This document shows, in pieces, positions 20,821 through 30,899 of a DNA stretch of 64,000 bases. Numbering within the stretch: position 1 is the first letter of the stretch; each line of letters opens with the position of its first letter. The DNA is from Gaeumannomyces sp. JS-464 (lineage: Eukaryota; Ascomycota; Sordariomycetes; Magnaporthales; Magnaporthaceae), in contig NGZR01000007.1 in the NCBI GenBank assembly GCA_002197995.1, forward strand, positions 1,384,399 through 1,448,398, read 5' to 3'. Made by a program: the position numbers and the translations under genes. The notes beneath the pieces were generated by a model. That model did no database searches and was not told the DNA's origin. It worked only from the letters and a program-made list of their open reading frames with translations.

Positions 20821-22305
20821 TATGGGCGATGTGAGGGCATAGCAGACGCAGCAAACGAATGTGATCGGGTTGGGTCTGGTCGTGGGCCGCTGCAAACTGT
20901 CCCTTTGTTCGCGACGCTGACGCAGTTGGAATGACGCCGCGCTGATAAGGATGGACACTGTGATAAGGAAATGTGGGGACCTACCTATTGGTAGCCAGCC
21001 CCGTCCTTGCTATTCCCCGCCATCAACTGCCACAGCAGGCAGGGACAGGGGATCGAAACTCAGGGGCCACGCGGGCAGTCACGCAGTCGGCTAGAATAGA
21101 AGAAAGAGACACTCTCCCTCGCGGAGGAGTGACTCCCGTCTCCAGGCTAGCCTTGTGTCGCTGGTCGCCCATTCCCCAGCGCCCCAGCAGGACAACATAA
21201 CCGCCCCACAGTTGGTGGCATTTCATCGGCATTGACGTCGACATGGCACAACATCCAGAAGGGTTACCTAGACCCACCACCACCCAGCATAAAATGCGAC
21301 ACACTCTTACCAGACGTCACTGCATGTCTGCCCTCCCATTAGGAAACAATGTGGGGGAACTGGGTGGCATGCCTCGGCGCTTGCTGTCATGGTGGGTGCC
21401 TCCCTCCGGAACATCACAACAGCGGCTCTTGTTGAAGCATGTCCTCCCTCAGCCTCCATGTGAGAGGGATGCCATCTCTCGTTGGCGGCGGACTCCGTCT
21501 CCAACTCGTCGGCAGCAGTTGCCGGCACCCGCGCCCAAAGGCCGCGCATGTATTTCATTCGAGGTGCGTCCTGCCTCCGCACCCGCAAGCGCCAAATTAC
21601 CGATGGCAACTACCAGGCCGGAACACGTACTCCTGCCCTTCCCGAGCCTCGATGCCGGGTCCCCGCCCGCTGCCCTAATGGAGGCTCCCTCCGTGCTTGT
21701 CGGCCCCGTCCAGCAGGAACGCGAAGCAGGGGGAAACAAGCATCCAATGGGCGCTTCCCTGCTGGCCTCGCACACTGTCGATGCCGTAGGGCTTCTTCGC
21801 CCATTCCCCGATTTAACCGTCTACCCTAAAATGGGGCACTCCTCTCATTTGAGCGCGTTTCTCTATCCCAAGGAGGCTAAGATGCGCGCCACGCCGCCTG
21901 TCAGGAGACCCCGTAACACGCAACCTGGGGGCCTTTGTCGTGCCTGACCGCCGCCGTATACTAGGTATATGGAGCATGTTAATATCGACGCAAACTCCCG
22001 TTTTCTCTCCCGCGCATCACAATTGGCGAGATTGACTCTGTTGGACCGGAGAAATCAAGTCCGCCCTCTTGTCCCTGGGGTGCCCGGATTGAGCCGTCTG
22101 GTGCTTGGCATGGCCCCGCGCATGTCGCGGTCGGCAGCACCATGCCGGAGATTATATAAAGACAGGGCGTCGCTCCGGGGCACCAGGACATGTTTCCCAT
22201 GCTTCACGGATAGGAACACGCACTCACTTCTCCTCTCCACTTGGGCAAACACTCGAAGGACTTTGTTTCCGGCGGCTTTTCTGTAGCGTCATACCTGCAT
22301 TCGCC
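20821..22305. other. Intergenic region upstream of J-domain and esterase genes
   Basis: Divergent promoter region. Open frames up to 234 codons occur (21,243-21,947) but have no recognisable domain and an irregular residue composition, so they are not annotated as genes. Confidence 0.4.
22153..22161 (+). promoter_or_regulatory. TATA box of the acetylxylan esterase gene
   Basis: TATATAAAG, 145 bp upstream of the esterase start codon, a usual distance for inducible fungal genes. Inferred from position only. Confidence 0.55.
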
Positions 22306-23253
22306 ATGCTTCTGTCAAGCCTCTTCGGCCTCGCGGCTTCGGCCGGCATGGCTGCGGCCGCTCAGCTGCAGCAGATCCAGAACTGGGGAGCCAACCCCAG
22401 CCGGATCCAGATGTTCCTCTACGTCCCCGACCGCGTTGCCACCAACCCTGCTGTCATCGTCGCTGTAAGTGTTGCTCGACCCGATTCCCAGCCGGCCTAC
22501 ACGGCCAACCCTAACGCAAACGTGGTAAAATAGCTCCATCCCTGCGGCGGCAACGGGCGCCAGTGGTTCTCGGGCACGCAGTTGCCCCGGTACGCGGACC
22601 AGAACGGCTTCATCCTGATCTACCCCGGCACGCCGAACCAGAGCAACTGTTGGGACGTGCAGAACCCGGCCAGCCTGACGCACAACCAGGGCGGCGACGC
22701 GCTGGGCATCGTGGCCATGGTCAACTACACCATCACCACGTACAAGGCCGACCGGTCGCGCGTCTACGTCATGGGCTCGTCGTCGGGCGGCATGATGACC
22801 AACGTGCTCGCGGGCTCGTACCCGGAGGTGTTCGAGGCCGGCAGCGCCTACAGCGGCACGGCGCACGCCTGCTTCGCCGGGGCGGCGGGGGCCACGCCGT
22901 TTGCGCCCAACCAGACATGTGCGCAGGGGCTCACGCACACGCCGCAGCAGTGGGGCAACTTTGTGCGCAACTCGTACCCGGGCTACACCGGCAGGAGGCC
23001 GCGCATGCAGATCTGGCACGGCAACGCCGACTTCCTGGTGCGGCCGCAGTGCGCGCACGAGGCGCTCAAGCAGTGGTCCGACGTCCTGGGCGTGTCCATC
23101 ACGCGCAACACCACTGGCACGCCCTCGGCCGCCTACACGCAGGTCACGTACGGCGACGGCACCAAGCTGGTCGGCTACTTTGGCCAAGGCGTCGGCCACA
23201 CGGCGCCCGTCAACGAGCAGCTGATGCTGAGGTTCTTTGGCCTCATCCAGTAA
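22306..23253 (+). CDS. Secreted acetylxylan esterase, CE1 / PHB-depolymerase-type esterase
   Basis: Removes acetyl groups from xylan outside the cell. Exons 22,306-22,464 and 22,534-23,253; the 69-nt intron has a GTAAGT donor, CCCTAAC branch site and AATAG acceptor, and splicing is in phase, giving 292 residues. The first about 20 residues form a signal peptide (MLLSSLFGLAASAGMAAAAQ). Then IQNWGANPSRIQMFLYVPD is the usual N-terminus of the fungal enzyme and LHPCGGNGRQWF holds the oxyanion region. The nucleophile is Ser136 in G-S-S-S-G, the acid is Asp219 in HGNADFLV, and the base is His275 in GVGHTAP. YPGTPNQSNCWDV matches the family closely. There is no carbohydrate-binding module, so it is a catalytic-domain-only form. 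Frames are intact. Confidence 0.92.
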
Positions 23254-24195
23254 ACTGCGGCTTCGGCGGCTGGGGGTTGGTTGGCTGGCTTACACTGATG
23301 GAACTTTGGAGAAGAGCAAAAGAAAAAAAGGTATATATAAGTTCCCCTGCCTCTGGCCGGCATCTGCCTCTTTTTGCGATGATTGCCGGGTTTAGCTGGA
23401 GGTTTTACATGTACATAGCCTGGCCCTGTGTGGTGTACCTTCTTGTCACTCGTTGAGCTGGATTTTGTTTCCCCTTTTTTTTGTGTTTCTGTTGTCGTAT
23501 CACGGGAGGGAAATGATGGGTATCAGCCGAATCGCCTGGAACCGAATCAATTTGATGGATCTGGACAACCATGAAATTCTCATCCATGGGTCGAGCGGTC
23601 CTGATGATGTAGGAGTGCGTCTGTAGCTGGTTGGCTGGCGGCCTGAAGGTTCATGGTACCCAACCGGTGCTATAACTTGCTAATTACCTAGGTAGTTTTC
23701 AGTGTCTTGCATCACGCGTTGGTACCCGCCATTCTGCCCTGTACACCCCAGACTTTCCCCGCATGTTGGTGCCCTGGGCCCGACTGGATAGGGCTCATCT
23801 GTCGCTGACGAATAGGCGCCCGCGCCAAGCTGTCTGGTGAACCCCGGCCATCCAGGTGACTTGCAGGAGGCCCTTGCAAGGCGTGCCGCTGCAGTCGCAA
23901 AATCAATTGGCTGGTCCTTCTTTGTCCGACGATGCTGGACGGCCAGGCCAAGTCACCCGCAACCTCGGCCATTGAATTTCCATCATGTTATGATTCAATT
24001 CCATCGATCTCTAAAACCATTGACGTTGGAAGCGAGGAGTCGCGTGCTGTGCACAGCCTGAGACTCAAACCCCTTGGTCTCCTACCCAGCACCCGCTCGA
24101 CGACACCCGATTGAGGATATTGAGGACGTCTCCAGCGAGGCCCCGGGGCTTCCCTTGCTGCGCACGTTTGCCAGGCTCCGCTGCCGCTGGCGGCA
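23254..24195. other. Intergenic region between esterase and transacylase genes
   Basis: 3' region of the esterase and promoter of the next gene. Contains one copy of the palindrome TACCTAGGTA. No gene recognised. Confidence 0.4.
23685..23694. repeat. Intergenic palindrome TACCTAGGTA, copy 1
   Basis: A perfect 10-bp palindrome that recurs four more times in this window, always outside genes and never in the transposon island. Context here: TTACCTAGGTAG. Confidence 0.85.
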
Positions 24196-25619
24196 ATGAG
24201 GTCGTTTGCAGCCGCCCGCGGATCCGTCCGCCCGACCAGGACTCTCGTCTCGTGCGCCGCAAGAGCGCCAACCCCATCAATAGCTGTTGATTCCGAAGCG
24301 AGTCGCCATCATGACCGCAGACCATGTTCAGGGCGCAGATATGCATCGTCATCGCCGCCGCCGTCACAGCCCACCACGGCGGCACCAACCCGGCCAAAGA
24401 CGGCCATATTCTTCCCAGGTACATATCATATCATGCATGAGCCACGCATATAAACGTGTCTAGCCCAGAGAACAAAACGTCACCTCCACACATGCTGACA
24501 AGCACACCACCACAACCAGGCCAGGGCGTCCAAAAGGTCGGCATGCTGACGCCGTGGCTCGAGGCCTTCCCGGCCACGGCGGGCCCCATCGTCGAGGAGA
24601 TCGACGACTGCGTCGGCTACCGGCTGTCCGCCATCATCCGGGACGGGCCGGGCAGCCTGCTGACGGCGACCCCGCACGCCCAGCCCGCCATCATGGCCAC
24701 GTCGCTCCTGATCCTGCGCGTGCTGGAGCGCGAGTTCGGCTTCCGCGTCGGCGAGCGCGTCGACTTCACGCTCGGCCACTCGCTCGGCGAGTTCGCCGCC
24801 CTGGCCGCGGGCGGCTACCTCGACTTTGGCGACTCGCTGCGCATGGTGCGCCGGCGCGCCGAGGCCATGGCGGCGGCGACGCGCGACGCGCGCGACCGCT
24901 TCGGCGGCGACTACGGCATGGTCGCGCTCGTGACGGAGCCCGAGTACCTGCAGGCGCTGATCGGGGCCATCTACGAGTTCCTGGGCTACACGAGCGAGGG
25001 GGTCAAGTCGGAGAGCGCCGAGGACGTGCCGCCGATCGAGCAGGTGCTCATCGCAAACATCAACTCCAAGAACCAGATCGTGCTGTCGGGCGACCTGGGC
25101 CGAATCAAGACGCTCATGGCCCACGTGCGCCAGTTCCTCGGCCACGACCCGCGCGCCGTCCGCCTCAACAGCGACTCGCCCTTCCACTCGCCCATCATGC
25201 GGCCCGCCGTCGCCGTCATGCAGCGCCTGCTGGCGGGCACGAGCGAGACGCCGGGCCGCGAGGGCGAGGACGTCGTCACGTTCCCGACCGACATCCCCTG
25301 CGTCAGCAACATCAGCGCCCGCCCCTTCGGGAGCAAGGCCGAGCTCAAGGACCTGCTGGCGCGCCAGTGCCTCGAGACGGTGCGCTGGTGGGACAGCATC
25401 CGCTACCTGGACCAGGAGGAGAAGGTGCGGCGCTGGATCGGCATCGGGCCGGGAAAGGTCGGCAGGAACCTGGTCGGCAAGGAGGTCGGCATGCGCGGCA
25501 AGGGACTCGTCAAGGGCGCCGGCGTCTGGGCCATCACGGACCCGTCCGAGATCGAGGAGGCGCTCAGGGGCCTGGAGGAGACCGAGTCTGTTGTCGACGA
25601 GGAGGAGGGCGAGGATTGA
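24196..25619 (+). CDS. mct1: Mitochondrial malonyl-CoA:acyl carrier protein transacylase (type II fatty acid synthesis)
   Basis: Loads malonyl groups onto mitochondrial ACP for the type II fatty acid pathway that feeds lipoate synthesis. Exons 24,196-24,418 and 24,520-25,619 (intron 101 nt, donor GTACAT, acceptor CAACCAG) give 440 residues. The N-terminus is Arg/Ser/Ala-rich without acidic runs until residue 30, fitting a mitochondrial presequence. The junction restores FFPGQGVQKVGM, the family's first motif. Active Ser162 lies in GHSLGEFAAL, and the catalytic His297 in DSPFHSPIMRP. IGPGKVGRNLVGKE near the end matches the family's G-P-G-x-x-L-x-x-L region. The protein is longer than bacterial FabD (about 310) because of the presequence and insertions. 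Intact frames. The symbol is inferred from the yeast counterpart. Confidence 0.9.
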
Positions 25620-26199
25620 GACGTGTGGGATGTGTAAACAAAAAGAGGGGGCCCTTTGGTAGGCCGTGGTAACTCACGGTGCTTGGGCACCTGGGATTAC
25701 CCATATTGTACTGTAATTTTTTCTTTACCTCCATGGCGCATCTGGTAACAACGGCGGCATTTTTTTCTGGCAATCTGCCAGTCTGACCTTCATCCTATAC
25801 GGATAGGTTCGTAAAGCATGACTTCTGTTTCCTCAGGAGGTGCTGGTTTGTAGTATCGTGAGTTCTATGCGCGGTAACATCGATGTTGGGAATACGAGAG
25901 ACAAGAGAGAAAGTCATATGCACCGGTTAGAGAGGAATTTGACTAGTACCCTTTAATGGCCGACTTAGTCTTCATAGATCTGAAGCTCTACTTTTCAGTG
26001 GTAGGCTAGGAGCCTCGTATTCCTCCACCCCAGCCACTAAGCTACAAATTAATGCTCAGGAGGACGGAGCAAAAGAAGCACGAGGCGTAAAAAAATGGCC
26101 CGAGAAAAACAAGCTGTCGTAAAATGGCACAAATAGCGAGGACTCGTCGAAGGTGCGTTTACATTTATAGCAACCAAAAAAAAGTCTTCTAGCATAAAT

Positions 26200-26335
26200 T
26201 GGATTCGAAGTCGGGGTTTCAAAAAGCGAAGCCCCCGAAGGGCCAAACTTTTTTCCAAGTGTAGAGTTTAAGCTACGTCGCTGGTGGAGTGCACGGGTGC
26301 GGAACCTTATAACTGTCCAACCTTGGGGGTTAGGA
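26200..26335 (-). repeat. SINE-like repeat, copy A (tRNA-derived promoter boxes)
   Basis: On the minus strand it reads AGCGACGTAGCTTAAACTC (A-box-like) and about 70 nt later GACTTCGAATCC (B-box-like; consensus GGTTCGANTCC). Between them is GTTTGGCCCTTCGGGGGCTT. Copy B at 26,592-26,745 shares the same blocks in the same order and orientation. It does not fold as a functional tRNA in my reading. Confidence 0.5.
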
Positions 26336-26591
26336 TGTGGGGAGGGGGAAAAAAAAGGGGGGCAAAACGCTGTCTAAGGGAAACGAAAAGTTGAAAAACT
26401 GCACAAAAAGCGAAAAATCGGCGGAGGTGCAATCTCTCGCGAATAAGCAACAAAGACGTTTAAAACACTGCGCTTAAAAATCCGCTGGCGTAGCATCTTA
26501 TAACTCTTATAACTGGCTCTGTCTCTGTTCCGCCTTGCTGCCCGGATTAAGGGGTGAAGGCAAAAAGCACGTAACGATACAAAGTGCCCAG

Positions 26592-26745
26592 CAAAAATGA
26601 GATTCGAACTCGAACTCGAGCTTCCAAAAAGCGAAGTCCCCCAAAGGGCCAAACTGTTCAAATAGTGTGGAGTTTTGAGCTACTTCGCTGGGGAAAACCC
26701 AGGCACAGAACCTCATAACCGTCCAACCGTGCCCTTGGGGGTTGG
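26592..26745 (-). repeat. SINE-like repeat, copy B
   Basis: Minus strand: AGCGAAGTAGCTCAAAACTC (A-box-like), then GTTTGGCCCTTTGGGGGACT, then GAGTTCGAATCTC (B-box-like). A duplicated TCGAACTCGAACTCG (plus strand 26,603-26,617) flanks the B box. Downstream both copies share an (A/T)-rich ATTT(A/T)TGCT stretch. It lies about 390 bp from copy A as a direct repeat. Confidence 0.5.
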
Positions 26746-26955
26746 AAAGGGACAAAAAAGAGAGTAGGAAGGAGCAAAAGTCCGCATTAGACCTCACGGT
26801 TTGCATTATTCAGAATTCGCACCCAGGCTTGTGAGACGGCAAGTGCGATTTGAAGCTCAGGGGGCAACCAGACGTCGGGCTGCGAACATACGAACTCGAC
26901 AGGGCCTCGGCGAGCACCAGGACACTCTCTCCTCAGCAGGTGCTCGGCTAGCAAC

Positions 26956-26965
26956 TACCTAGGTA
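26956..26965. repeat. Intergenic palindrome TACCTAGGTA, copy 2
   Basis: Context CAACTACCTAGGTATGG. Confidence 0.85.
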
Positions 26966-27421
26966 TGGCAAGGGCCGCTGGGCCGTGTGAATCAGTGGAA
27001 GCCTAGGTCCAGTGATACTCTTTGCATCGCCGTGGGATGGCATGTCTTCCCACACCGCGATTCTGGTGCTAGTTGGGCGTTCCATTTGATGTTTTGGTAT
27101 GGCGATGTGGGCCACCGAGGGTGGCGTGATGCCCCTGGGCAGGCTGGTATTTCAGGGGATGCTTGTAAAAATTAAAATCTCATCGAGTCGACGACTGACT
27201 CCTTGAGGCCCCTGATGCCGCCGTCGCGCTCGTTCCGTTGCCAGCGCCAGCAATTTTGCCACCTGCGTCCAGCTAAAGTACTCGGTATCGCGGACCACTT
27301 CGATAGCCTGGTCTGGAGCTTCGGCTGGCAGGCTTTGGGTGCCCGCCAACGCTTGGCTGCGGCCGTACAATCCGTCCCTCAACGCCCGGCTCGCCGCGTC
27401 CCGCGTCGCCGGCGCGGGGTA

Positions 27422-29751
27422 TCACGGGCTCGGCGGAGCCCGCACCCATGCGCCCGGCACCCTGGCGGGCGATATGCCGATGTACTCGTTGTCATCCATT
27501 CCCTTATATACCCCGAAGCGGTAGACGCGGTCGGCGAGAATGACCTGTGCGCGCAAGTGCTCCTCGCCGAGCTCGGCGGGCACCGAGAACTCGGGGCACT
27601 GCAGAATGTGGCTCTGGTAAACATGCAACGCAAGGTCCAAAAGGGTGTAGAGAGCCCGGTAGCAGTCGCGGACGGGGCCGGCCGGCCGCAGAGTCCATAT
27701 GCTGACGCAGTAGACAACCAGGATGCCGTAGACGGTGTAGAAAATGGGCTCCCAGACGGCCATGATGTAGTAGCCGCCGCGGAATATTCTGCTGCTGTAC
27801 AGGTAGAACAGCTGTGCCAGAATGGTATATACCAGGTTGCTGAGTGTCGCCAGCAACACGCCGAACGCGATTTTGAATTCGTATGCTTTGAGCGCGTCGA
27901 TGATGCAGGCGATTGGGTTGGGCTCGAGATAGTCTAGCAGAACGCTCTGCAGAGCCGTGGCTCCCTTGCTCTCGCTGCTCCCCTCGTCCGGGCAGAGGCG
28001 CTTGCGGTCCTTCTCGTCCAACGGGCCAGCCATGTGCGCGACAGGGGCCATGGTGCGGTTGAAGATGTCGTCGTTCAGGAGGGACCCCTGCAAGAGCCCC
28101 ATCAGAAGGGCGGGCAAGACTCCAAAGACGATACTGATCTCGAAAGAGAGCGCCGCATTATCCGTGCTCGATACATTGGACACTGGCTTGACGCGGAAGG
28201 GCTCGAATATATCGCCACGAGCCCAGAACACCGTGGCGGCCACGAGGAAGCCGACACCCAGGGCGGTGGCGAAAAGACAGTAAAGGTCGTAAAAAACCCA
28301 TTCCGACGTGCGGAGGATCCATCTGGGCCAGCGGGGTCTGCGCCTCCAAGGGGCTGGTTCTGGTACGTTAGCACATTGCGGGTCAGACATGTCGCTCCAA
28401 TACAGAAGACCCCCTCAGAACTTGCCACGCTGAGCTGTCGGCTGAGCCGCTCCTTGTGTCTTTTCCTCTTCTTTTCCTTTAACCTCAATCTCGCATGTTC
28501 TGGGAGTCGCTTCGACCCTGAAGCCCTGCTCGACGTCCTGGTCGGCCACATCTGGGATGGGTGCCGCAAAGGGACCATTCCCAGGTGCCGGGATTGGGGC
28601 TCGTTGTGGCCACCGTTAGAGCCGCTGGCCGAAGCAGCACCATCGGCAGCCCCCTCTAGCTCAGAGGAGACCGTAATAGGCAGTTGAGCTGTACTGGCTG
28701 TCGCCGTCTCGGGGGCAGATTGTCTTTGGTGCTGGTCGTCGGGACCGGAGAAGAACCGTACGCCGTAGATGACCCGGTCGCCTCCACGCTCCCTCCAGTA
28801 CCCCAGATGAAGCCGCTCGGGCCATCTCCTTACCTCCCGCTGTAGATAGATCCACTGAGTTTTGTCGATGTGCGTAAACTTGTCGAAGATATTGGAGCCG
28901 TGGATGAGGGCCAACTGCCCAGCAAGCGTCGTGGGACTCCACTTCAGGCCGGTCCTTCTCTTTCGTAGGTGCCACAGTATGCCCACCGTGACGATTATCA
29001 GGAAAAGATACATAGCACTTCCGACCAGGGCGAGTCCAAAGTTGACCTGAATCATCCACCCGACGGCGTTGTTCTTGATGAACTGGAAGGGAGAGCCTTC
29101 ACGATGGGGAGAGGTATGGTGACTAACCACGAGATGTTGACGAGAAAGCTGAGATAGTCGCGGCCGACAAAGAGAGAAACCAGCTGGCTGATGGAGACCT
29201 CGCCACCAACCGCCGAGGCTAGCGGCATAGCGAAGATTCTATTCGAGTCGTTGCGCCCCGCCTCCCTTCTCCCGCCGTCATTGGAGCTGTTGGCCATGCG
29301 GACATATGGGATGACTCTGTTGTACGACTTTACGGTGCTTGCCCACAGCGTCGCCGTCAAGAGACCGGCCAAGCTAGTGGCATAGGCCCACACTAGGTAG
29401 CTCGTATTTGAGTCGATCCGGAACCAAGAGGGCTTGGCCCGGTCAAAGACTATCAGGCTGACGAGGGCGGCGAAGCACACCAAGAACAGACTGAGAATCA
29501 TCCAAAGGTACCAGTTCTGCAGCGCTAAAGGGCGGTAATCCAGCTCAGGGAGGCCTTCCTCCTCCTCTGGCATGAGCGGGTCGAAGACGCCAGTGCCATC
29601 TTTGTCGAGGTATTAGCGAGGCGCGATCGTGTGCTTTGTAGTGGACCGTTATACAGCACCACTTACTTGCAGCGCTTGTGGATGAGGAGTTAATCGGAGG
29701 ATTGGTGGCTGGCGTAGCGGCCGTTTGGCCGTCGGTGGCGCAGGAGGTCAT
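27422..29751 (-). CDS. Multi-pass membrane protein of the fungal DUF3433 type, two frameshifts
   Basis: Large integral membrane protein of unknown function. Proposed exons: 29,667-29,751 (MTSCATDGQTAATPATNPPI start) and 27,422-29,599, with a 67-nt intron (GTAAGT ... CTAAT ... ACAAAG). The N-terminal half has three or more hydrophobic spans (LWMILSLFLVCFAALVSLIV, YLVWAYATSLAGLLTATLWA with PYVRMA following, and ISWLVTIPLPIVKAL), then a soluble part with WSPTTLAGQLALIHGSNIF. The C-terminal half begins at about 28,390 with APWRRRPRWPRWILRTSEWV and has further spans. The two-half layout and the W-x-P...L-A-x-Q-L-A-L-I sequence suit DUF3433. One base is missing in a G-run at 29,089-29,091 and one in a C-run at 28,410-28,414 (plus strand). 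With both restored the CDS is 2,265 nt, 754 residues. Without them it would look like two or three fragments. Confidence 0.7.
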
Positions 29752-30899
29752 GTAGCTCCTTGGGATGATGACAGCAAAGTGTTGTATACGGGTAGGCGGC
29801 TGCAAGCTTGATATGTTTGCCTATCTACCTAGGTAGGGAAAGGATGCCAATGGCATTTACAGCGAGTCTCTCCTCTCTGTGCGAGCGAGCACGCTAGTTA
29901 TCAGAGAATTATATGATCAAAGGAGGCCGCCGAACCAGGGCCGGCTCTGTCTCCAATTCTGTCTCCTAGCGGCCAATAGCGAGGTTCTCCCCTACACCAG
30001 AACGACACTGGATGCAAAAGAAACCCCTTCTATCACGCATAAGCGCCGTGGCGTCGGCAGCCAAGGGGATGGCGCCCGTATCTTGGACTACTGGCGTTTT
30101 TGGCAGTGTATGGTAGGCGTGTAAATAATAAGATGGGCGAATCACAGAATCGGAGGTGGACTGCCTGCATCTTGGCTGCGCATTCCGGTAGGCTCTGAAC
30201 TCGCCCGGTCCAAAACGTGTTTGGGTTTTGCTTATTAACATAATACGTATCTGTGCTACGGGCGTTCTTGTGTGCTTTGGTGTCAAATGGCGGTAAGGGG
30301 ATCCCACGGAAAGGCTAGAAGCGTGATACTCGGGCAGTGTGTATATCCTAACCCCCTGGTAAGGACGGAGGGAGGAGGGTCTGGGTGCTCCTGATACCAT
30401 GGAGCGCGGAAGGAATATATTTACATATAAATGAAAAGTGCTGGTTGAGAGTGAGAGCGAGGCCATTTCGAATACGTGGTGCCCGTGGGTTGCGTTGCCC
30501 GATTTGTACGGATGGATGGTCGGGCTCCGAGAAGAAGTGCACTTTGGGAAGAGCAAGAAGGCTTCAGGGGCTGCTTCAGTTGTGCTGTAGTCATTTATGG
30601 GGTTAGGGTTATTGCTACAAGCTATGACGACATTCCGACGGATTCTTCATTGGTCATGGGTTGAACTCCGAAACGCGACTGCCGGCTCGGTCGGACTGGC
30701 GACATTTTTGCCCAACCACGACGCAAGGATGAAAGGCAGGGCACAAAGACCAGTCGCTGAATAAGGCATCAACTTAAAGATTCTGCACACAATTCCACTG
30801 GTTGCTGGCCCAACCGTGTGCTGGTCGCGATGCAACATCCATTCCACATCCGCTGACTGCTTCTCCAGGCACGGCAATACGAACGAGTCAGACGCAAAC
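29752..30899. other. Divergent intergenic region
   Basis: Shared upstream region of the DUF3433 and ceramidase genes, with one TACCTAGGTA palindrome. A 196-codon minus-strand open frame (29,966-30,556) shows no domain and is not annotated. Confidence 0.4.
29826..29835. repeat. Intergenic palindrome TACCTAGGTA, copy 3
   Basis: Context CTATCTACCTAGGTAGGG, 75 bp upstream of the DUF3433 start codon. Confidence 0.85.

Larger units (their letters stand above)
25620..27421. other. Intergenic region with two tRNA-like short repeats
   Basis: Between the transacylase and the convergent DUF3433 gene. It holds two related tRNA-like repeats (listed separately) and one TACCTAGGTA palindrome. Otherwise no gene recognised. 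Confidence 0.45.

Noticed and set aside
21243..21947. 234-codon plus-strand open frame upstream of the esterase
   Set aside because: No domain, no clear start context or codon bias, and competing frames of similar quality on both strands.
26592..26745. Functional tRNA gene
   Set aside because: A- and B-box-like motifs exist, but I could not form a proper acceptor stem, anticodon arm and T arm.
28102..29130. Separate 342-residue gene
   Set aside because: It is the middle of the DUF3433 gene read between two missing-base sites; both flanks continue its membrane-protein sequence.
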